Shown here: positions 44,132 through 54,349 of the stretch, in pieces
Layout: every line of letters begins with the position of its first letter
How positions within the stretch are numbered: position 1 is the first letter of the stretch
Source of the DNA: Streptoverticillium olivoreticuli subsp. olivoreticuli
GTDB lineage: Bacteria; Actinomycetota; Actinomycetes; Streptomycetales; Streptomycetaceae
NCBI RefSeq assembly: GCF_003391135.1
Contig: NZ_CP031455.1
Coordinates: 744,001 to 808,000 of the forward strand
Reading direction: 5' to 3'
Length of the DNA: 64,000 nt
Made by a program: the position numbers and the translations under genes
Notes under the pieces: model-generated
Database searches by the model: none
Told to the model about the DNA's origin: nothing
Seen by the model: the letters and a program-made list of their open reading frames with translations, nothing else

Positions 44132-44257
44132 TCAGTTGTCCTTGTACTCGGTGTCGTCCGCCGTGTCGAAGGTGTTGGTGCCCAGAGTCACCTGCTTCAC
44201 GTCACCGGCGTCGAGCACGACCGGCATGGTGTAGTCCGGGGACTGGGTCGTCTCCAT
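44132..44257 (-). CDS. Lasso peptide precursor A
   Basis: A 41-residue precursor. ATG 44257 follows AAGGAGG at 5-6 nt. The leader is METTQSPDYTMPVVLDAGDV plus KQVTL. It has the lasso leader pattern Tyr9-x-x-Pro12...Gly18 and Thr24 at the penultimate leader position. The predicted core (residues 26-41, DNA 44135-44182) is GTNTFDTADDTEYKDN. Gly1 would form a nine-residue ring with Asp9, leaving a seven-residue tail. Asp6-Thr7 in the ring is the likely aspartimide site for the PIMT-like enzyme. Asp10 as a ring residue is unlikely because rings have 7-9 members. Confidence 0.88.
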   Translation of the reverse strand: METTQSPDYTMPVVLDAGDVKQVTLGTNTFDTADDTEYKDN

Positions 44258-44372
44258 CGTTGCCTCCTTCGTTCCTTTTCCGCCCGCGCGCTCTCGAATG
44301 GGCACACGGCTACGGGTCGCACGAACCCCTTCCAACGGCCTGGAAGAGCCGCGTTCTTGGGGTGCGGCAAAC

Positions 44373-44437
44373 AGTCAACTCGCAGGCAGGCTTGGGCGGT
44401 AGCGTGTGGAGCTGGCGGAGACGTATATCGCGTATAC
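44373..44437. promoter_or_regulatory. Divergent lasso/XRE promoter region with palindrome
   Basis: A palindrome GTATATCGCGTATAC (44423-44437; arms GTATA/TATAC) lies 11 bp before the regulator start and could be its operator or contain a -10. A TTGACT hexamer on the minus strand (44378-44373) may be a -35 for the precursor operon, although no good -10 was found. Confidence 0.4.
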
Positions 44438-44448
44438 CGAGGCTGGCC

Positions 44449-45828
44449 ATGACCAAGCGCACACCGAACTTGCAGCTCAAAGCCCTCATCGAAGAAAAGC
44501 GGCTGCCGTACGAAACTGTCGCCAACGCCGTCCGAGTCGTCGCGGCCGAATCCGGCGAGGTCTTACGAACCAACCGTTCCACCGTCGAGCACTGGATCTG
44601 CGGAGCGCAGCCCGCCGGGAACACGCCCCGGTACCTGGCCGAAGCCCTTTCACGGCTGCTCGGACGCCTGGTGACTGCGGACCACCTGGGCCTTTCCCTG
44701 GCCGCTGGGGAGGATGACAGCATCGGACTGTCCCTTGGTCCCGACCCGGTCGAGACCCTGACCCTGATCGGGAAGGCAGACGTGAACCGACGACGCTTCC
44801 TCGCCGCCTCCGCCTACTCCGTAGCAGCCGCCGCCCTGCCCCTCGACTACGTCCGCGACATCGCCGACCGAGCCGCCGCCGCCCGCAGCGGCGCCATCGT
44901 CGGAGACGCCGAAGTCGCCGCCGTCCGCGACATGGTCCGCGTCTTCACAGACATGGACGAACTCCACGGCGGCCAGCACGGCCGCTCAGCCCTCGCCCAG
45001 TACCTCATGTCCGACGTCGCCACCCTGTGCCGAGGCCGCTTCCGCACCGAAGACGCCCGCCGCCAGATGCTCTCCGCAGCCGCATCAGGCATCCACTTGG
45101 CCGGGTGGAAGAGCTACGACGCGGGGGAACAGGGCCTCGCCCAGCGCTATTACCTTCAGTCCTACGCGCTTGCCTCCGAGTCCGGCGTCCCCGGCCACGA
45201 CGGCTTCGTCATGCGGACCATGTCCCAGCAGGGCATGAAGATCCATCGCGCCGAACACTGCCTCGGCTTGGCCGAGACCGGACTCGGCAGAGTCAAGGGC
45301 CACGTCGACCCCGCTACCGAAGCGCTCTTCCACATCACGTACGCCCACGCACTCGCCAAGACCGGCCAACGGCAACAAGCCGTCCACACCGTCGAGCGCG
45401 CCCGCAGGCTCGTGGACGTCGCCAGGGACAAGGGCGATCCGACACCGTTCTGGGCAATCGCCTGGGGCCCTGTCGAAGCCACTGTCCGGTCCCGAACCGC
45501 GAAAGTCTTCGACACCCTCGGCGACACCCGCAACGCCGCCCAGCAGTACGCCAGCGCCGCCGCCAACCGCCCACCGGGCACCTACGCCCGCATCATCGCC
45601 CTCGACCTCGTCGCCCAGGCCGAACTCGAAGTCGCCCAAGGGGGCATCGAGCAGGCATGCTCCACCTGGGGCCGGGCCATGGACCACATGGAAGGCATCG
45701 CCTCCGTCCGCACCCGCAAAGCCGTCAAGAACATGCGCCGCGACCTGTCCCGCTTCCGGACACGCGGGGCCCGATGTGCGGCCGAGCTCGACGAACGAGC
45801 ACGTGACTTCCTCAGCACCCACCGCTGA
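44449..45828 (+). CDS. XRE/TPR-type regulator divergent from the lasso operon
   Basis: A 459-residue cytosolic protein. The N-terminus resembles a helix-turn-helix (LKALIEEKRLPYETVANAVRVVAAESGE, then NRSTVEHWICGAQPAGNTPRYLAEALSRLLGR). The C-terminal two thirds are helical tetratricopeptide-like repeats (YYLQSYALASESGVPG, HITYAHALAKTGQRQQAVHTVERARRL, AKVFDTLGDTRNAAQQYASAA). Such proteins are common streptomycete regulators. It holds a TTA codon (44563-44565), so expression may depend on bldA. Being divergent from the precursor gene, it is the obvious candidate to control the lasso cluster. Confidence 0.82.
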   Translation: MTKRTPNLQLKALIEEKRLPYETVANAVRVVAAESGEVLRTNRSTVEHWICGAQPAGNTPRYLAEALSRLLGRLVTADHLGLSLAAGEDDSIGLSLGPDPVETLTLIGKADVNRRRFLAASAYSVAAAALPLDYVRDIADRAAAARSGAIVGDAEVAAVRDMVRVFTDMDELHGGQHGRSALAQYLMSDVATLCRGRFRTEDARRQMLSAAASGIHLAGWKSYDAGEQGLAQRYYLQSYALASESGVPGHDGFVMRTMSQQGMKIHRAEHCLGLAETGLGRVKGHVDPATEALFHITYAHALAKTGQRQQAVHTVERARRLVDVARDKGDPTPFWAIAWGPVEATVRSRTAKVFDTLGDTRNAAQQYASAAANRPPGTYARIIALDLVAQAELEVAQGGIEQACSTWGRAMDHMEGIASVRTRKAVKNMRRDLSRFRTRGARCAAELDERARDFLSTHR

Positions 45829-45971
45829 ACCACACTGAGAGGTGACCGTCGACACGGGCGTCGGCGAGGTGACGCCGAGCACCTTCCGCGGGCGCCTGGC
45901 CAGATCGACGCCGTACCGCCTTGCGGGCTATTCGGCCGGGGCGGACCGTCGGATGTCGAGACGCCAGGTTT

Positions 45972-45994
45972 GACGGGCACCCCCGTTGCCCGTC
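45972..45994 (+). terminator. Hairpin after the XRE/TPR regulator
   Basis: GACGGGCA (45972-45979) and TGCCCGTC (45987-45994) form a perfect 8-bp stem with a 7-nt loop, 144 bp after the regulator stop. No T-run follows. Confidence 0.45.
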
Positions 45995-46330
45995 GAAGAT
46001 CGGACAACGGACAGAACTCAAAGACCTTCAAAGATCACACGACCCAGTGATTACCGAAGGCTTCGGACACACAGAGCGGGGCGATGCCCGCGGAGGCGAT
46101 GGCAATCGTGGCGGACCGTGTCCCGGTGGCGTCGGCGAGTCTGTCGCGCAGGCTGGCGAACTGCGCGTGTGTCCATGTCGTTGAGCGCGAAGCAGAGCGG
46201 GGTCGCGCTCTGCACACAGGGCGCGTCGTGAGGGCGATGCCCTGCCAGACGCCGCGGCCGGCTCGCTCCGAAGCCGTGGTCCAGCTCGCCGGAGGCTGAG
46301 CAGAGCCGCAGAGAGATGTCATGGCGAAGG

Positions 46331-46367
46331 TCCCGCCCGGGTGCGCTGCCGCAGCACCCGGACGGGA
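46331..46367 (-). terminator. Hairpin after the NRPS gene
   Basis: TCCCGCCCGGGTGC (46331-46344) pairs with GCACCCGGACGGGA (46354-46367): 13 base pairs with one mismatch and a 9-nt loop, 23 bp past the NRPS stop. It is the probable operon terminator. Confidence 0.6.
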
Positions 46368-46389
46368 CCTGGTCACCTCGGCGAGGGCC

Positions 46390-49300
46390 TCACTGCCCGT
46401 GTCGGCCCAACCAGTCGGCCAGTGCGGGGCCGATCTGGGCGAGTTGGTCCGGCCGGGTCAGCTCGCCGTGTGCTCCCCGTACGGGGGTGACATCGATCCG
46501 GCCCGTCACATGGGGCCGCCAGCTGTCCGGGCGGGCCGAGCCCGGCGCCTTGTCCTCGGTCGCCTCGAAGACCAGCACGTCCCCTTGGAACGTCCTCGAC
46601 ACAAAGTCATCCTGCAAGCGGGCATTGTGGGCGAACACCCGGATCATGGCCGCGAGGCCCTGGTCCCCGAGCAGAGCGAGCGGGCTGGTGGCTTCGGAGG
46701 ACGACTCCGGCTGATGTCCCAGTGACGCGAACAGGGCGTGCGTGAGCTCCGCCTCGTCCTCGGCTCGCTCCGCCGACATGCCGCCGGCAGACGGGTAGCC
46801 GTCCATCAGCACCAGGGAGTCGACCCGCTGCCCTTCCTCCTGGAGTCGCACCGCCATCTCGTGGGCCACGACACCGCCGAAGGACCAGCCGAGCAGGAAG
46901 TACGGGCCCTCCGGCTGGACGGACCGGATCTGTGCCAGATACGCCTCCACCATCTCGGCCAGGCTCGCCGGAGCGGCATCCGGTCGCGTGAGCCCGTGCG
47001 CCTGGAGACCGTACAAGGGCTGGTCCGCGGGCAGATGACGGAGCAGCCCGGAGTACACCCAGCTGACGCCCGCCGCCGGGTGGACGCAGAAGAGCGGCCG
47101 GGGCGAGGAGTCATCGCCCGGGAGAGATGTGCCGGACGGCCGACGGACTCTGCGGAGCGGCAACAGAACGGCGAGGGAGTCCTCTTTTCGGCCTTCGGCC
47201 TCGTCGAGCCGCTCGGTGAGGTCGGCGACGGTGGGGGCGTCGAACAGGGTCCTGATGTCCAGATCGGCTCCCAGCACCGAGCGCACCCGGCTGATCAGCT
47301 GCGTGGCGAGCATCGAGTGGCCGCCGAGCGCGAAGAAGTCGTCGTCGATACCCACCGCGGGCACCCCGAGCACCTGCCCGAACAGCCCGCACAGCAACTC
47401 CTCCCGCACCGTCCGCGGACCGCGGCGGCTCACCGCCGCTCCGTCGCCCGGCGCGGGCAGTGCCCGCCGGTCCAGCTTTCCACGAGAGGTCAGCGGCAAG
47501 GCGTCAAGGAGGACGAACGCCGACGGCACCATGTGCCGCGGCAGCCGCTCCGTCGCGAACCGGCGCAGTGCGCCCGGGTCCAGGTCCGGGCCCGCCTCAC
47601 CGTCGCGCCCGGCGACCACGTAGGCCACCAAGCGGCGGTCGCCCGGCCGGTCCTCGCGAACGGTCACGGCCACTTGGCCGACCGCGCCGTGCCCGGCGAG
47701 GACCGCCTCCACCTCGCCCGGTTCGATGCGGAACCCCCGGATCTTCACCTGGTCGTCGGCGCGGCCCACGTACTCCAGCACCCCGTCGGCGCGCCATTTG
47801 ACCAGATCCCCGGTCCGGTACATCCGCTCGCCCGGCTCCCCGAACGGGCAGGCCACGAACCGTTGCGCCGACAGGGCCGGACGGCCCACGTAGCCGCGTG
47901 CCACGCCCGTGCCCGCCAGGTACAGCTCGCCGATCACCCCGACCGGAGCCGGCCGCAGTCCCTCGTCGAGCACATACACACGGTTGTTCCCCATGGGACG
48001 GCCGATCGTCGGCCGATCGTGGTCCGCGATGGTCGCATACGAGACATACACCGTTCCCTCCGTCGGGCCGTAGCCGTTGACGGTCCGCGTGCCGGACACA
48101 GCGCGCAGGTCGGTCCACAGGGCCTGGTCACAGCCCTCACCGCCGAGTTCGATGATGCGCGGGCGCGACGCCTGTCCGTCGGACAGCAGTCCCGCCGCCA
48201 TCAGCTGGCGGCAGAACGTGGGGGACACCTCCAGGTAGTCGATGGCCTGAGCAGCGACGTACTCGACCAGCGCCTGCGGGTCGCGGCGGGTCTCGTCGTC
48301 GATCAGGTGCAGCTCATGGCCGCCCATCATCCACAGCACCGGGCACCAGGAGGAGTCGAACGTCAACGGCCCGGTCAGTGCGGCCCGGATCCGGCGACCG
48401 TCCGCCTGCTGGGACGCGTAGACCTCGCCGAGGTGGCCGTGGAACAGGTTGACCAGGCTGCGGTGTTCGACCGCCACGCCCTTCGGCCGACCGGTCGAAC
48501 CGGATGTATAGATCACGTAGGCGAGATGGTCCGGGCTCGGCCGGACGGACCGGTCGCCGGGGCCGGGATCCACGGACGCATACCGGCCGAGGGTGGCGCG
48601 CAGGGCGGGGTCGTCGAGGGCCAGCAGCGGCAGTGTCGTCCCGCAGTGCGGCTGGAGCCGGGCAGCGTGGTCCGCGTCCGTCAGCAACACCGCCGGTGCG
48701 GCATCCTCCAGCATGAGAACCAGCCGGTCCACCGGATACTCCGGGTCCAGCGGCACGTAGCAGGCGCCTGCCTTGAGCACGGCCAGCAGGGCGATGAGGT
48801 GCTCTCCGGTACGCGGGAGCAGGGTGGCCACGTGCTGTTCCGATCCCACGCCCTGCGCTACCAGCATCCGGGCCATCTGGTTCGCCCGGTTGTTCAGCTC
48901 TCGGAACGTCAGCGCACCCTGCGCGTCCACGAGCGCCGTGGCATCGGGGGTACGCCGCGCCTGCTCTTCGAAGATCTCGTGCAGCAACCGGTCGTCGGGC
49001 AGTGGGCGAGCGGTGTCGTTCCACTGCACCAGGATGCGCTCCCGCTCCGGCGGAGAGAGCAGCTCCGGCGACCCGATGGTGGCCTCGGGGTTCGTGATGG
49101 CGGCGTTGAGGACGCGGATGAGGTGTCGGGTCAGGGACTCGGCGGTGGAGTGGTCGAAGAGGTCGGCGGCATAGTGCAGCAGACCGTCGATGCCACGGGG
49201 CTCGCCCTTCTCGCCGCGGCCCTCGGCGAAGGTGAAGTCCAGGTCGAATTTGGTGGGTGCGGTGTCGAGCTGCTGGGGAGTGGCGGTGGCGCCCGGGAGG

Positions 49301-52300
49301 TCGAGAGTCCCCTCCGCGTTGTTCTGAAGGACCAACATGGTCTGGAACAACGGATGCCGCGCCGCAGCACGCTCCGGATTGAGCTCCCTCACCAACTGCT
49401 CAAAAGGCAAATCCTGATGAGCGAACGCCGCCAGATCACTCTCCCGCACCCGCCGGAGCAACTCCGAAAACGTCGGATCCCCCGAAGTATCCGTACGCAA
49501 CACCAACGTATTGACGAAGAACCCCACGAGATCGTCGAGCGCCTGGTCGGTGCGGCCGGCCGTGGCCGTGCCGAGGGGGATGTCGGTGCCCGCACCGAGT
49601 CGGGTCAGCAGTCCGGCCAGGGCGGCTTGGAGGGCCATGAACAGGGTCGCGCCGTGGCTGCGGGCGAGGGTATCGAGTTGTGCGTGGAGTTCGGTGGGTA
49701 TGTGGAAGTGGACGAGGCCGCCGGTGTGGGTGGCCTGCGCGGGACGGGGACGGTCAATGGGAAGAGCAAGCTCCTGAGGAAGACCGGCCAGGGCACGGGT
49801 CCAGAACTCCGCCTGCTCCGCCCCTACACCCTCAAGAAGCTCACGCTGCCACAGCGCATAGTCGGCATACTGCACCGGCAACGGCTGCCACGCAGGCGCC
49901 TGGCCACCAAGACGAGCCCGATAGGCCGTCGACAGATCCCGCAGCAACGGAGCCTGCGACCACCCATCACTCGCAATGTGATGCAACGCCAACAACAACA
50001 CATGCTCATCAGCATCAACCGAGAACAAAAACACCCGGAACGGCAGCTCAACAGCAAGATCAAACGAGGCGAACGCCGACGCCTGGACCATGGAAGGCAG
50101 GTCCTCGGCAGCGCACTCCACCACTGCCACCTTCACCACCGCATCGGCAGGCGACAGGACCACCTGGCAGGCCTCACCACCTGTAGCGGGGAATACCGTA
50201 CGCAGCGCCTCATGACGGGCCACCACGTCACCCACCGCCGCCTGCAACGCTCCCGTATCGACAGCACCCCGCACCCGGAAGGCGAACGGCGCGTTATAGG
50301 TCGGACTCCACTCCAGGCGGTCAAGAAACCACAACCGCTGCTGAGCAAACGACAACGGCAACACCTCCGGCCTCGACCGGACCACCACCTCAGGACGAAC
50401 AACCGCCCCCTCCACCAACCGCCCCGCCAAACCCGCCACCGTCGGCGCGGAGAACAACTGCCGAACCCCCAACTCCACACCCAGCACCGAACGAATACGC
50501 CCGAGCAACCGAGTAGCGAGCAGCGAATGGCCCCCCAGAGCGAAGAAGTTGTCGTGGACGCCTACACCAGGCACCTTCAGAACCTCGGCGAACAATCCGC
50601 ACAGCAACTCCTCCTGCACCGACCGCGGACCACGCTCATCACCGCACTCCCCCTCCACCACCTCCTCAGCCTCAATCGCACGACGGCGCTCACCCGCACG
50701 CCCCAGAAACACCCGCTCCTGCTCAACCGACTCAAAAACCTCCAGCATACCAACAGCAGCATCCGGATTCTCGGTGATGACGCTGAAGAGATGCAGCAGG
50801 CGCTGGGCGAGGGTCTCCGCCGTGGAGTGGTCGAAGAGGTCGGCGGCGTAGTGCAGCAAGCCGGCCATTCCGCACGGCGCCCCGTCCTCGCCGTGATGCT
50901 CCACAAAGCCCCAGCTGAGGTCGAATTTGGTGGGTGCGGTGTCGAGCTGCTGGGGGGTGGCGGTGGCGCCCGGGAGGTCGAGGGTCCCCTCCGCGTTGTT
51001 CTGAAGGACCAACATGGTCTGGAACAACGGATGCCGCGCCGCAGCACGCTCCGGATTGAGCTCCCTCACCAACTGCTCGAAAGGCAAATCCTGATGAGCG
51101 AACGCCGCCAGATCACTCTCCCGCACCCGCCGGAGCAACTCCGAAAACGTCGGATCCCCCGAGATGTCGGTACGCAACACCAACGTATTGACAAAGAACC
51201 CTACGAGATCGTCGAGCGCCTGGTCGGTGCGGCCGGCCGTGGCCGTGCCAAGGGGGATGTCGGTGCCCGCACCGAGACGGGTCAGAAGCGTCGCCAGACC
51301 GGCCTGCAAGACCATGAAGGTCGTCGCACCGTTGTCGCGAGCCATCGATACGAGTTGTGCGTGGAGTTCGGCGGGGATGTGGAAGTGGACGAGGCCGCCG
51401 GTGTGGGTGGCCTGCGCGGGACGGGGACGGTCGGTGGGAAGAGCAAGCTCCTGGGGGAGGCCGGCCAGAGCATGGGTCCAGAATTTGTTCTGTTCTGTCT
51501 CCACGTTGTTCAGGAGCTCGCGCTGCCATAGTGCGTAGTCGGCATACTGCACCGGCAACGGCTGCCACACAGGTGCCTGGCCACCAAGACGAGCCCGATA
51601 GGCCGTCGACAGATCCCGCAACAGCGGAGCCTCCGACCACCCATCACTTGCAATGTGATGCAACGCCAACAACAACACATGCTCATCAGCGCCAACCGAG
51701 AACAAAAACACCCGGAACGGCAACTCAGCGGCCAGATCAAAAGGACTGAAAGCGGCGGCATGGAGCTGCACCGACAACTCCTCGGCGGAGCACTGCACCA
51801 CCTTCAGATCAACACACGCCCGGTCGGTGCCAAGCACCCGCTGGAAAGGCTCGCCGTCAACCGCAGGGAACACCGTACGCAGCGCCTCATGACGAGCCAC
51901 CACATCACCCACCGCCGCCTGCAACACCCCCACATCAACAACACCCCGCACCCGGAAAGCAAACGGCGCGTTGTACGTCGGACTCTGCTCCAAACGGTCA
52001 AGAAACCACAACCGCTGCTGAGCAAACGACAACGGCAACACCTCCGGCCGCGACCGCACCACCACCTCAGGACGAACAACCGCCCCCTCCACCAACCGCC
52101 CCGCCAAACCCGCCACCGTCGGCGCGGAAAACAGCTCACGAACCCCCAACTCCACACCCAGCACCGAACGAATACGCCCGAGCAACCGGGTAGCGAGCAG
52201 CGAGTGACCACCCAGAGCAAAGAAATTATCGTGGACGCCTACACCGGGCACCTTCAGAACCTCGGCGAACAGACCACACAGCAACTCCTCCTGCACCGAA

Positions 52301-54063
52301 CGCGGACCACGCTCATCACCGTGCTCCTCCTCCACCTCCTCCACAGCCTCGATCACACGACGGCGCTCACCCGCACGCCCCAGAAACACCCGCTCCTGCT
52401 CAACCGACTCAAAAACCTCCAGCACACCAACAGCAACGTCCGGAGCGGCGGTGACGGAGTCGAGGAGGCGTACAAGGCAGCGCGACAGAGACTCGGCCGT
52501 GGAGTGGTCGAACAGGTCGGTGGCGAACTGGAGAATTCCCGCGATCCCCGCAGGTCTCTCGTCCGCATCCCGCTGTTCCGCAAGGCTCCAGCCGAGGTCG
52601 AATTTGGTGGGTGCGGCGTCGAACTGCCGAGGGGTTGCGGTGGCGCCCGGGAGGTCGAGGGTCCCCTCCGCGTTGTTCTGAAGGACCAACATGGTCTGGA
52701 ACAACGGATGCCGCGCAGCGGTGCGCTCCGGGTTGAGCTCCTTCACCAACTGCTCGAAAGGAAGATCCTGATGAGCGAACGCCGCCAGATCACTCTCCCG
52801 CACCCGCTGCAGCAACTCTGAAAACGTCGGATCTCCCGAAGTATCAGTACGCAGCACCAACGTATTGACGAAGAACCCCACGAGTTCGTCGAGTGCTTCA
52901 TCTCCCCGCCCGGCCGTGGCCGTGCCCAGTGGCACATCCGTGCCCGCACCCAGACGCGTCAGGAGAGTCGCCAGGCCGGCCTGCAGGACCATGAAGAGGG
53001 TTGCTCCATGGTTGAGGGCCACGGACTCCAGGCGAGCGTGGAGTTCGGTGGGGATGTGGAAGTGGACGAGGCCGCCGGTGTGGGTGGCCTGCGCGGGACG
53101 GGGATGGTCGGTGGGAAGAGCAAGCTCCTGAGGAAGACCGGCCAGAGCACGGGTCCAGAACTCCGCCTGCTCCGCCCCTGCACCCTCAAGAAGCTCACGC
53201 TGCCACAGCGCGTAATCGGCATACTGCACCGGCAACGGCTGCCACACAGTCGCCTGACCACCAAGACGAGCCCGATAGGCCGTCGACAGATCCCGCAACA
53301 GCGGAGCCTCCGACCACCCATCACTCGCAATGTGATGCAACGCCAACAACAACACATGCTCATCAGCGCCAACCGAGAACAAAAACACCCGGAACGGCAA
53401 CTCAACAGCGAGATCAAAAGACCTGAAAGCAGCAGCATGAAGCCGCACGGACAACTCTTCGGCAGAGCACCGCACTACCTCGATACCGACATGCGCCCGG
53501 TCGGCATCGAGCACCCGCTGGAAAGGCTCACCGTCAACCGCGGGAAAAACCGTACGCAGCGCCTCATGACGAGCCACCACATCACCCACCGCCGCCTGCA
53601 ACACCCCCACATCGACAACACCCCGCACCTGGAAAGCAAACGGCGCATTGTACGTCGGACTCTGCTCAAGGCGATCAAGAAACCACAACCGCTGCTGAGC
53701 AAACGACAACGGCAACACCTCCGGCCGCGACCGCACCACCACCCCAGGACGAACAACCGCCCCCTCCACCAACCGCCCCGCCAAACCCGCCACCGTCGGC
53801 GCGGAAAACAGCTCACGAACCCCCAACTCCACACCCAGCACCGAACGGATGCGGCTCAGCAGCTGAGCGGCCCTCAGTGAGTGGCCGCCCAGAGCGAAGA
53901 AGTTGTCATCCACCCCCACGCTGGGAACGTTGAGCACCTGGGCGAACAGTCCGCACAGCAACTCCTCCTGCACCGAACGCGGGCCACGGCCGCGTCCGGA
54001 GCCGCTGTTGCCGTACCCCCCGTCGGTGGTCTGTTCCACAGGCAGGTTCTGCACTTCAGTCAT
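46390..54063 (-). CDS. Nonribosomal peptide synthetase, T-C-T-C-T-C-A-T-TE
   Basis: A 2,557-residue assembly line. Carrier domains hold GGHS with Ser62, Ser621, Ser1180 and Ser2250. Three condensation domains (about 115-550, 674-1110, 1233-1665) each keep HHIASDGWS. There is one adenylation domain (about 1667-2190; [32 protein letters not shown]) and a C-terminal thioesterase with GWSFGG. T1 to T3 have no adenylation domain, so they must be loaded in trans, most simply by the free A-T protein at 55214. My hand-aligned A-domain code is DSCEEGGVYK; acidic residues in the pocket hint at a basic substrate, unassigned. The start follows AAGGAAG, 28 bp after MbtH. Confidence 0.95.
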   Translation of the reverse strand: MTEVQNLPVEQTTDGGYGNSGSGRGRGPRSVQEELLCGLFAQVLNVPSVGVDDNFFALGGHSLRAAQLLSRIRSVLGVELGVRELFSAPTVAGLAGRLVEGAVVRPGVVVRSRPEVLPLSFAQQRLWFLDRLEQSPTYNAPFAFQVRGVVDVGVLQAAVGDVVARHEALRTVFPAVDGEPFQRVLDADRAHVGIEVVRCSAEELSVRLHAAAFRSFDLAVELPFRVFLFSVGADEHVLLLALHHIASDGWSEAPLLRDLSTAYRARLGGQATVWQPLPVQYADYALWQRELLEGAGAEQAEFWTRALAGLPQELALPTDHPRPAQATHTGGLVHFHIPTELHARLESVALNHGATLFMVLQAGLATLLTRLGAGTDVPLGTATAGRGDEALDELVGFFVNTLVLRTDTSGDPTFSELLQRVRESDLAAFAHQDLPFEQLVKELNPERTAARHPLFQTMLVLQNNAEGTLDLPGATATPRQFDAAPTKFDLGWSLAEQRDADERPAGIAGILQFATDLFDHSTAESLSRCLVRLLDSVTAAPDVAVGVLEVFESVEQERVFLGRAGERRRVIEAVEEVEEEHGDERGPRSVQEELLCGLFAEVLKVPGVGVHDNFFALGGHSLLATRLLGRIRSVLGVELGVRELFSAPTVAGLAGRLVEGAVVRPEVVVRSRPEVLPLSFAQQRLWFLDRLEQSPTYNAPFAFRVRGVVDVGVLQAAVGDVVARHEALRTVFPAVDGEPFQRVLGTDRACVDLKVVQCSAEELSVQLHAAAFSPFDLAAELPFRVFLFSVGADEHVLLLALHHIASDGWSEAPLLRDLSTAYRARLGGQAPVWQPLPVQYADYALWQRELLNNVETEQNKFWTHALAGLPQELALPTDRPRPAQATHTGGLVHFHIPAELHAQLVSMARDNGATTFMVLQAGLATLLTRLGAGTDIPLGTATAGRTDQALDDLVGFFVNTLVLRTDISGDPTFSELLRRVRESDLAAFAHQDLPFEQLVRELNPERAAARHPLFQTMLVLQNNAEGTLDLPGATATPQQLDTAPTKFDLSWGFVEHHGEDGAPCGMAGLLHYAADLFDHSTAETLAQRLLHLFSVITENPDAAVGMLEVFESVEQERVFLGRAGERRRAIEAEEVVEGECGDERGPRSVQEELLCGLFAEVLKVPGVGVHDNFFALGGHSLLATRLLGRIRSVLGVELGVRQLFSAPTVAGLAGRLVEGAVVRPEVVVRSRPEVLPLSFAQQRLWFLDRLEWSPTYNAPFAFRVRGAVDTGALQAAVGDVVARHEALRTVFPATGGEACQVVLSPADAVVKVAVVECAAEDLPSMVQASAFASFDLAVELPFRVFLFSVDADEHVLLLALHHIASDGWSQAPLLRDLSTAYRARLGGQAPAWQPLPVQYADYALWQRELLEGVGAEQAEFWTRALAGLPQELALPIDRPRPAQATHTGGLVHFHIPTELHAQLDTLARSHGATLFMALQAALAGLLTRLGAGTDIPLGTATAGRTDQALDDLVGFFVNTLVLRTDTSGDPTFSELLRRVRESDLAAFAHQDLPFEQLVRELNPERAAARHPLFQTMLVLQNNAEGTLDLPGATATPQQLDTAPTKFDLDFTFAEGRGEKGEPRGIDGLLHYAADLFDHSTAESLTRHLIRVLNAAITNPEATIGSPELLSPPERERILVQWNDTARPLPDDRLLHEIFEEQARRTPDATALVDAQGALTFRELNNRANQMARMLVAQGVGSEQHVATLLPRTGEHLIALLAVLKAGACYVPLDPEYPVDRLVLMLEDAAPAVLLTDADHAARLQPHCGTTLPLLALDDPALRATLGRYASVDPGPGDRSVRPSPDHLAYVIYTSGSTGRPKGVAVEHRSLVNLFHGHLGEVYASQQADGRRIRAALTGPLTFDSSWCPVLWMMGGHELHLIDDETRRDPQALVEYVAAQAIDYLEVSPTFCRQLMAAGLLSDGQASRPRIIELGGEGCDQALWTDLRAVSGTRTVNGYGPTEGTVYVSYATIADHDRPTIGRPMGNNRVYVLDEGLRPAPVGVIGELYLAGTGVARGYVGRPALSAQRFVACPFGEPGERMYRTGDLVKWRADGVLEYVGRADDQVKIRGFRIEPGEVEAVLAGHGAVGQVAVTVREDRPGDRRLVAYVVAGRDGEAGPDLDPGALRRFATERLPRHMVPSAFVLLDALPLTSRGKLDRRALPAPGDGAAVSRRGPRTVREELLCGLFGQVLGVPAVGIDDDFFALGGHSMLATQLISRVRSVLGADLDIRTLFDAPTVADLTERLDEAEGRKEDSLAVLLPLRRVRRPSGTSLPGDDSSPRPLFCVHPAAGVSWVYSGLLRHLPADQPLYGLQAHGLTRPDAAPASLAEMVEAYLAQIRSVQPEGPYFLLGWSFGGVVAHEMAVRLQEEGQRVDSLVLMDGYPSAGGMSAERAEDEAELTHALFASLGHQPESSSEATSPLALLGDQGLAAMIRVFAHNARLQDDFVSRTFQGDVLVFEATEDKAPGSARPDSWRPHVTGRIDVTPVRGAHGELTRPDQLAQIGPALADWLGRHGQ
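50527..52203 (-). repeat. T-C repeat unit 2 of the NRPS (1,677 bp)
   Basis: Measured from the carrier serine codon of T2 to that of T3, the unit is 1,677 bp. It closely resembles the unit at 52204-53880, with long stretches of identical DNA. A third, shorter copy (C3) runs on to about 49,080 before the A domain. This indicates recent tandem duplication or ongoing gene conversion. Confidence 0.85.
52204..53880 (-). repeat. T-C repeat unit 1 of the NRPS (1,677 bp)
   Basis: From the carrier serine codon of T1 to that of T2 is again 1,677 bp, the same length as unit 2. Both end with a linker [20 protein letters not shown] followed by an acidic stretch and [15 protein letters not shown], where an adenylation domain would normally sit. 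Confidence 0.85.
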
Positions 54064-54091
54064 GACACTTCCTTGGAGATCCGGGAACGGT

Positions 54092-54292
54092 TCACTGACC
54101 CACGGAGGACTTCGGCGACAGGTCGGTCCAGTTCGCCTCGATGTGGTCGAGGCACGTCTGGTAATCGGCCGCGCCGCGCGTCACGGTCCAGCCCATGGGG
54201 GGTACCAGGTGCGACGGCCACAAGGAGTGCTGGTTGCGTTCGTTGACCAGGACCAGGTAGGTGCCGTCAGGGTTCTCGAAGGGGTTCGTCAC
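54092..54292 (-). CDS. MbtH-like NRPS accessory protein
   Basis: A 66-residue MbtH protein that binds and activates adenylation domains. It has the family pattern [19 protein letters not shown] and [21 protein letters not shown] 54292 follows AAAGGA. It sits directly before the NRPS gene and probably serves both that A domain and the free A-T protein. Confidence 0.95.
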   Translation of the reverse strand: MTNPFENPDGTYLVLVNERNQHSLWPSHLVPPMGWTVTRGAADYQTCLDHIEANWTDLSPKSSVGQ

Positions 54293-54349
54293 GAGAGGGG
54301 TCCTTTCTGACCAGGAGCGGGGTGGGGACGAGCGGGAGGACAGGCGGGA

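Larger units (their letters stand above)
45829..46389. other. Gap between the lasso regulator and the NRPS gene
   Basis: 561 bp without a convincing gene. It holds one hairpin after each flanking gene. A minus-strand stretch (about 46038-46190) reads THAQFASLRDRLADATG and IAIASAGIAPL with G/C-rich third positions; it could be a decayed fragment, but I recognise no family and see no proper start. Confidence 0.4.

Noticed and set aside
46738..51531. Very long open frame on the plus strand opposite the NRPS gene
   Set aside because: It mirrors the repeated NRPS domains. High GC keeps antisense frames open, and the protein shows no domain pattern while the minus strand is clearly an NRPS.
49080..53880. 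Repetitive DNA that might suggest a CRISPR array or mobile element
   Set aside because: The repeats are 1.68-kb protein-coding T-C modules inside one frame, with no short repeat-spacer pattern.
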